From Hevea brasiliensis (Eukaryota; Streptophyta; Magnoliopsida; Malpighiales; Euphorbiaceae), in contig NC_079505.1 of the NCBI RefSeq assembly GCF_030052815.1, positions 70,206,324-70,270,323 of the forward strand: a DNA stretch of 64,000 nt. Direction: 5' to 3'. The notes beneath the pieces were generated by a model that saw only the letters and a program-made list of their open reading frames with translations, had not been told where the DNA came from and did no database searches. Of this stretch, positions 61,001 to 64,000 are shown one piece after another (position 1 is the stretch's first letter; each line of letters opens with the position of its first letter). A program made the position numbers and the translations under genes.

Positions 61001-61292
61001 TCTTCTCTGGAGTTTCAAAAATTATTTCACGAGGTTTTCCATAGGTTTAGGGTTGCTAACTGTCTTTGCAGTCGCTTCCCGTTAGGTCACCTATCATTGG
61101 AGTTATGGCTTATTTAACCTTAGTTCATTTCATTTCTAAAATTTTTCTTTAATTTTTTTTTTTTTCATTATTTGGGTTATTTATGATTCCTCACTCTAGT
61201 TTAAATATAGTTTCAGATATTCTGATTGTCTGGACAAACATTGATCACCGAAATAGTAGAACGTACGGACTATCTAAAGTGAGGATGTCACA
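55065..61292 (-). mobile_element. Solo LTR H, giant-LTR family, split by solo LTR I
   Basis: The + strand begins TGTGGCACCCCTCACCCG and ends AAAGTGAGGATGTCACA. These are the reverse complements of the termini of G and F. About 4.2 kb remains once I and its TSD copy are removed. There is no PBS, PPT or partner LTR at either edge, so it is a solo LTR. The left flank is an AT microsatellite and the right flank is a CA then AT microsatellite, and no TSD can be read directly. The region around 57850 and 59885-60030 corresponds to one unit of the tandem array of F. Open frames inside are not genes. Confidence 0.8.
57886..59885 (+). mobile_element. Solo LTR I
   Basis: Exactly 2,000 bp, from TGTGAAAACCC to GGGCCGTGACA, with a perfect TSD ACTGG (57881-57885 and 59886-59890). 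It interrupts the repeat-like unit of LTR H. It contains AT microsatellites near 57962-57984 and 58432-58450 and a near-perfect direct repeat of TTATTGAATTGATTTGAGAT around 58930-58995. The GGGCCGTGACA end is typical of gypsy LTRs. The family is otherwise unlike A-H. Confidence 0.9.
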
Positions 61293-61357
61293 CACACACA
61301 TGCGCACACACACGCGCACGCACACACACACAGAGATATATATATATATATATATTA
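61288..61357. repeat. CA/CG then AT compound microsatellite
   Basis: Begins with the terminal CACA of LTR H, continues as CACACA with GCGC interruptions and ends as an AT run. A short frame over it is not a gene. Confidence 0.9.
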
Positions 61358-61757
61358 TTTCAAAAATGATAAAATAACAAATTCATTTTACTTTTAAATT
61401 TTTAAATGAAATTCAGTTAAGTTCAAATTAAAGTTTTCCATCCAATTAATCAATAATTTTGAACTTAACATTAATTGAATTCATTTTTTGATAAAAAAAA
61501 ATTAACATAATATGATTTTTCATTTTTGATAATGACAAAAACCTAAAATTTATATAATCTTGTTCCGTAAAATTATTAATTTCAAAAATGGTTTTGCGTT
61601 TTGATGTTAATTTTTATTTTGATTCAAAGGGAAGAGTACAGATGGAGAAATAAAAGGAGAAGAGGGATAAGATGGTAATTTCATTTCGACAATGGAAGCT
61701 TGCTGACTTTTTTTTAACGTAAATTAAAGTTGAGTGATATTATTTACTAATAGTTGA
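61358..61757. other. Gene-free interval
   Basis: AT-rich spacer between the microsatellite and the RRM relic. No promoter could be assigned. Confidence 0.4.
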
Positions 61758-62590
61758 GTGATTAAAATGAGACAAATTAAGGATGACGTTTGGTATAATG
61801 TATCCGTGAATAGGTGGTGGAAGGTTCTTGTTTCTTGGGGCAGAAGGTTCTTGTTTTTAGCCCTTACTATTCATCAAAGCAGAAACATAGCATTTATGGT
61901 TAACCACTTTTGTAAATCCCTTTGGCCTGCAGATTATAATGATCATGGAACAACGGGAAAAATCTTTGGCTTTGTTACTTTAGAAATCAAAGATCAGTAA
62001 TTGATGCAATCAATGACATGAATGGCGAGGTATCTCCTTTCTTCCTTTCTTATGATTGATATGGTGCTCTTTAGGATGCTCATATAGTTGGTTTCACATT
62101 TTCTAACTTTGAAATTGCCACTCTTGTAAATAGACTATCGACAGTCGAGTTGTGAGAGTAAATGGAGTGACAACCAAGGGGGGTGAGGAGATCAAATTTC
62201 AGTCAAGAACGATTTCAATTTAAAATAGAGAGGGGTGTGGACTGGGTCTGGTGTAAAGATCGAGAAGGTGAGCATGATATAGGGACAGGTACAGGGAACG
62301 GTATAATGATACATTCAGAGTGTCCCAGATCTTGGGATTGTGATGAAGATGAGGAAAGACGATGTAAGCTTGCACATGATCATGGTCAGGCAAGGGGATG
62401 GTTTCTTGGATGGACATCAAAGCCGAGACAGAGATCTCGTTGTTAAGGAACAAGAAGGAAGGAACAGCAACTGGAATTGGGAAGAGGACTTGTGATTTAC
62501 CCTGGGTTCAAGAAAGGCAGATGGATAGAACCAATTGTTACCGTGGACTTATAGACAAGGAGAAATATCCAGAATTGAGGAAACAGAATG
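61758..62590 (+). pseudogene. RRM RNA-binding protein gene relic
   Basis: Around 61940-61985 the frame reads DYNDHG, TTGKIFGFVTLE, an RNP1-like RRM strand. After a one-base frame change it continues as SVIDAINDMNGE (to 62029), the typical RRM alpha-2 end. A GT...AG intron fits 62030-62133. The next exon reads TIDSRVVRVNGVTTKGG, closing the RRM. Another frame change then gives RSNFSQERF and an Arg/Asp/Glu-rich tail (RGVDW, KDREGEHD) to about 62590, where GTAAGT could be a donor. Several frame changes and the degraded first RRM strand (about 61800-61930) mark it as a pseudogene. The exact RRM subfamily was not identified. Confidence 0.7.
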
Positions 62591-62648
62591 AGTAAGTCCC
62601 ACTTTTTTAATCAATTTTTAGTATTTATCATTGAAAACTTGTAGAGAG

Positions 62649-62649
<1 letters not shown>

Positions 62650-62712
<63 letters not shown>
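62650..62712. repeat. AT dinucleotide microsatellite
   Basis: About 31 uninterrupted AT units just after the RRM relic. Confidence 0.95.
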
Positions 62713-62718
<6 letters not shown>

Positions 62719-62739
62719 TGTACGCATAAGTTGATTCCT

Positions 62740-63060
62740 ACGTGGCATTCTTGGTGTTCTGCTGATGTTGCCCGAGATTCTTGAGTCAAATCTTTATTAG
62801 ATTCTATCTAAAATTAAAGAGAAAAGATGAGGTCGATAGCCTGAGTTATGCCACTCAAACGCTTAAATATTAAGAGAATAAATATTAATTAGAAGGGATG
62901 TAGAGAATTGTGTACCTTGAATATCATTGTGACCTCTATTTATAGAATGGAGAATAGTGCCTTTTTCTGAATTACTCAGGATTTTATCAGCTTATATCAG
63001 CTCACTCCACTTCGCTTTTTACGGATATGTTACCTAGTATGTCTTATATTTCTGGCGATA
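62740..63060 (-). repeat. LTR-like promoter/U5 module, second copy
   Basis: On the - strand a TATAAATAG box (plus-strand CTATTTATAG at about 62937-62946) is followed by a leader and a ...GTTTGAGTGGCATAAC... segment, the same layout as 16920-17200. It is diverged and unpaired. Confidence 0.35.
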
Positions 63061-63292
63061 ATATAGGACACGCTTCTTTCATTTAACTAACTCGTGTCTG
63101 ATCACTTTTTTACCTATTACAACTATCCTGACCAAATAAATATTTTATCTGAACTATCTGAACATTTTGTATGTTATCCATATGTCCAATGTCTCATCTG
63201 AATACTCTGTGAACTTGTCCAAACATGTGATGTTTATCCGAACACATACTTAACAAGTGAACCATCTGTTTTCGAATTAAGGGATCCGAACC

Positions 63293-63387
63293 ATTTATCT
63301 TTTAGAAATCGAGTTCCTGTTATGGAAACTGCCACCTAACCAAAAAGAAAAATCGATTTATCTTTTAGAAATCGAGTTCCTGTTATG
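63293..63387. repeat. Perfect 32-bp direct repeat
   Basis: The segments 63293-63324 and 63356-63387 are identical (each contains TTTTAGAAATCGAGTTCCTG), 63 bp apart start to start. A tandem duplication or a template slip explains it. Confidence 0.85.
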
Positions 63388-64000
63388 TAACATAATTATG
63401 ATTGTTTACTTATGAACATTAAGAAGGGAAAATTTTTGAAAAGTTAAGTGCTATATTTATGAATATGTGATAATGTGATATGTCTTTAGTAGCATTGCCG
63501 GCACCATGTGATACAGAGGGAATGAAATTTGCAAACGATGCTAATTTGATTAAGTTTCTCTTAATTAACTCCCTTCCCTTTACCATGTAATTGACCTTAA
63601 AGGGCTTTTTCTGGAGTTGCCATTTGAAGGGGATTATGCTGCTTCCAAGAAACAAGAAACTATATGGCTTTTGATTGGTGTACTGATTAAAGTTTGGTCC
63701 ATCAGTGGTCATACATGCATATGGTACTTGTGAAGTGTTATATCTGATGGTCATGCACAGATATGCCTATTCTAAAATTTTGAGAAAACACACACTAAAC
63801 ACCTGTCTATACTTACATATTTGGGGTATTAATTTGCAAATGTTGATTTGGCAACTTTTTATGGGTGCCATCATAATCATTTGCCTGCAATACTCTATAC
63901 ATTGTGCATGGCAATTAAGTAGAACTATTAGCAGAGTAATTGGTTTCTTGCATATTCCATGTGTTTGTCAAGCAGGCTTCCTTTCTTATATAAGTGGTTG
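63388..64000. other. Unassigned right end of the window
   Basis: A 111-codon frame on the - strand (63419-63754, ATG start) is the only one of note. It matches no family I recognise and has no supporting splice or promoter context, so I do not call it a gene. Confidence 0.3.

Noticed and set aside
63419..63754. 111-codon - strand frame as a host gene
   Set aside because: It has an ATG start but no recognised family, splice context or promoter. Its length is within what AT-rich DNA gives by chance.

Overview
This is plant nuclear DNA, most likely from a dicot. It is AT-rich and carries plant Ty3/gypsy retrotransposons: initiator-Met-primed chromovirus-type elements and one Athila-type element with a tRNA-Asp-like primer site. 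A euphorb such as rubber or cassava is only a guess. I see no intact host gene, no rRNA or tRNA gene, no CRISPR array and nothing bacterial. Most of the window is nested LTR retrotransposon sequence, delimited here by TG...CA termini, paired LTRs, primer-binding sites (PBS), polypurine tracts (PPT) and 5-bp target-site duplications (TSD).

Left part: a solo LTR (A, 314-2948, TSD AATAA) sits inside what looks like a small inverted-repeat element. A complete-length chromovirus-type element (B, 3937-12851, + strand, TSD ATGTT) has near-identical 1.7-kb LTRs, but gag, protease and reverse transcriptase are replaced by non-coding sequence and only a frameshifted RNase H-integrase-chromodomain stretch remains. 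A 422-bp TRIM-like mini-retroelement (C, 13302-13723, TSD AAAAT) lies inside a long-inverted-repeat element (12988-14285). Next come a hAT- or Harbinger-like MITE (15303-15519) and two exon-sized relics of an ARGONAUTE PIWI domain on the - strand (16756-17792).

Centre: one outer element (D, 19292-53837, - strand, perfect TSD CTAAA) is the same family as B. It is broken by two insertions. An Athila-type element (E, 19975-33858, + strand) with gag, pol and the Athila ORF sits in its 3' LTR. A giant-LTR element (F, 36999-49162, - strand, TSD ATTAT) with about 3.7-kb LTRs but only gag and protease remnants sits in its internal region. F is itself interrupted by a solo LTR (G, 41617-44344, + strand, TSD GGGGA). 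The order D, then E and F, then G is therefore fixed by nesting.

Right part: a solo giant LTR (H, 55065-61292, - strand) related to F and G is split by an exactly 2,000-bp solo LTR (I, 57886-59885, TSD ACTGG). Beyond it lies a decayed RRM RNA-binding-protein gene fragment with a recognisable intron (about 61758-62590), a long AT microsatellite, an LTR-like promoter module and a short direct repeat.

The most interesting signals are: (1) B and D, two independent insertions, share the same non-coding, purine-biased internal domain and the same LTR promoter-region deletion, which points to a non-autonomous lineage that kept moving; (2) the F LTRs carry tandem repeats of about 190 bp, whose best-preserved units contain a perfect 14-bp-arm hairpin; (3) in Athila E almost every in-frame stop fits C-to-T change of a Gln codon; (4) LTR-pair differences in B and E are clustered at CHG-type motifs.
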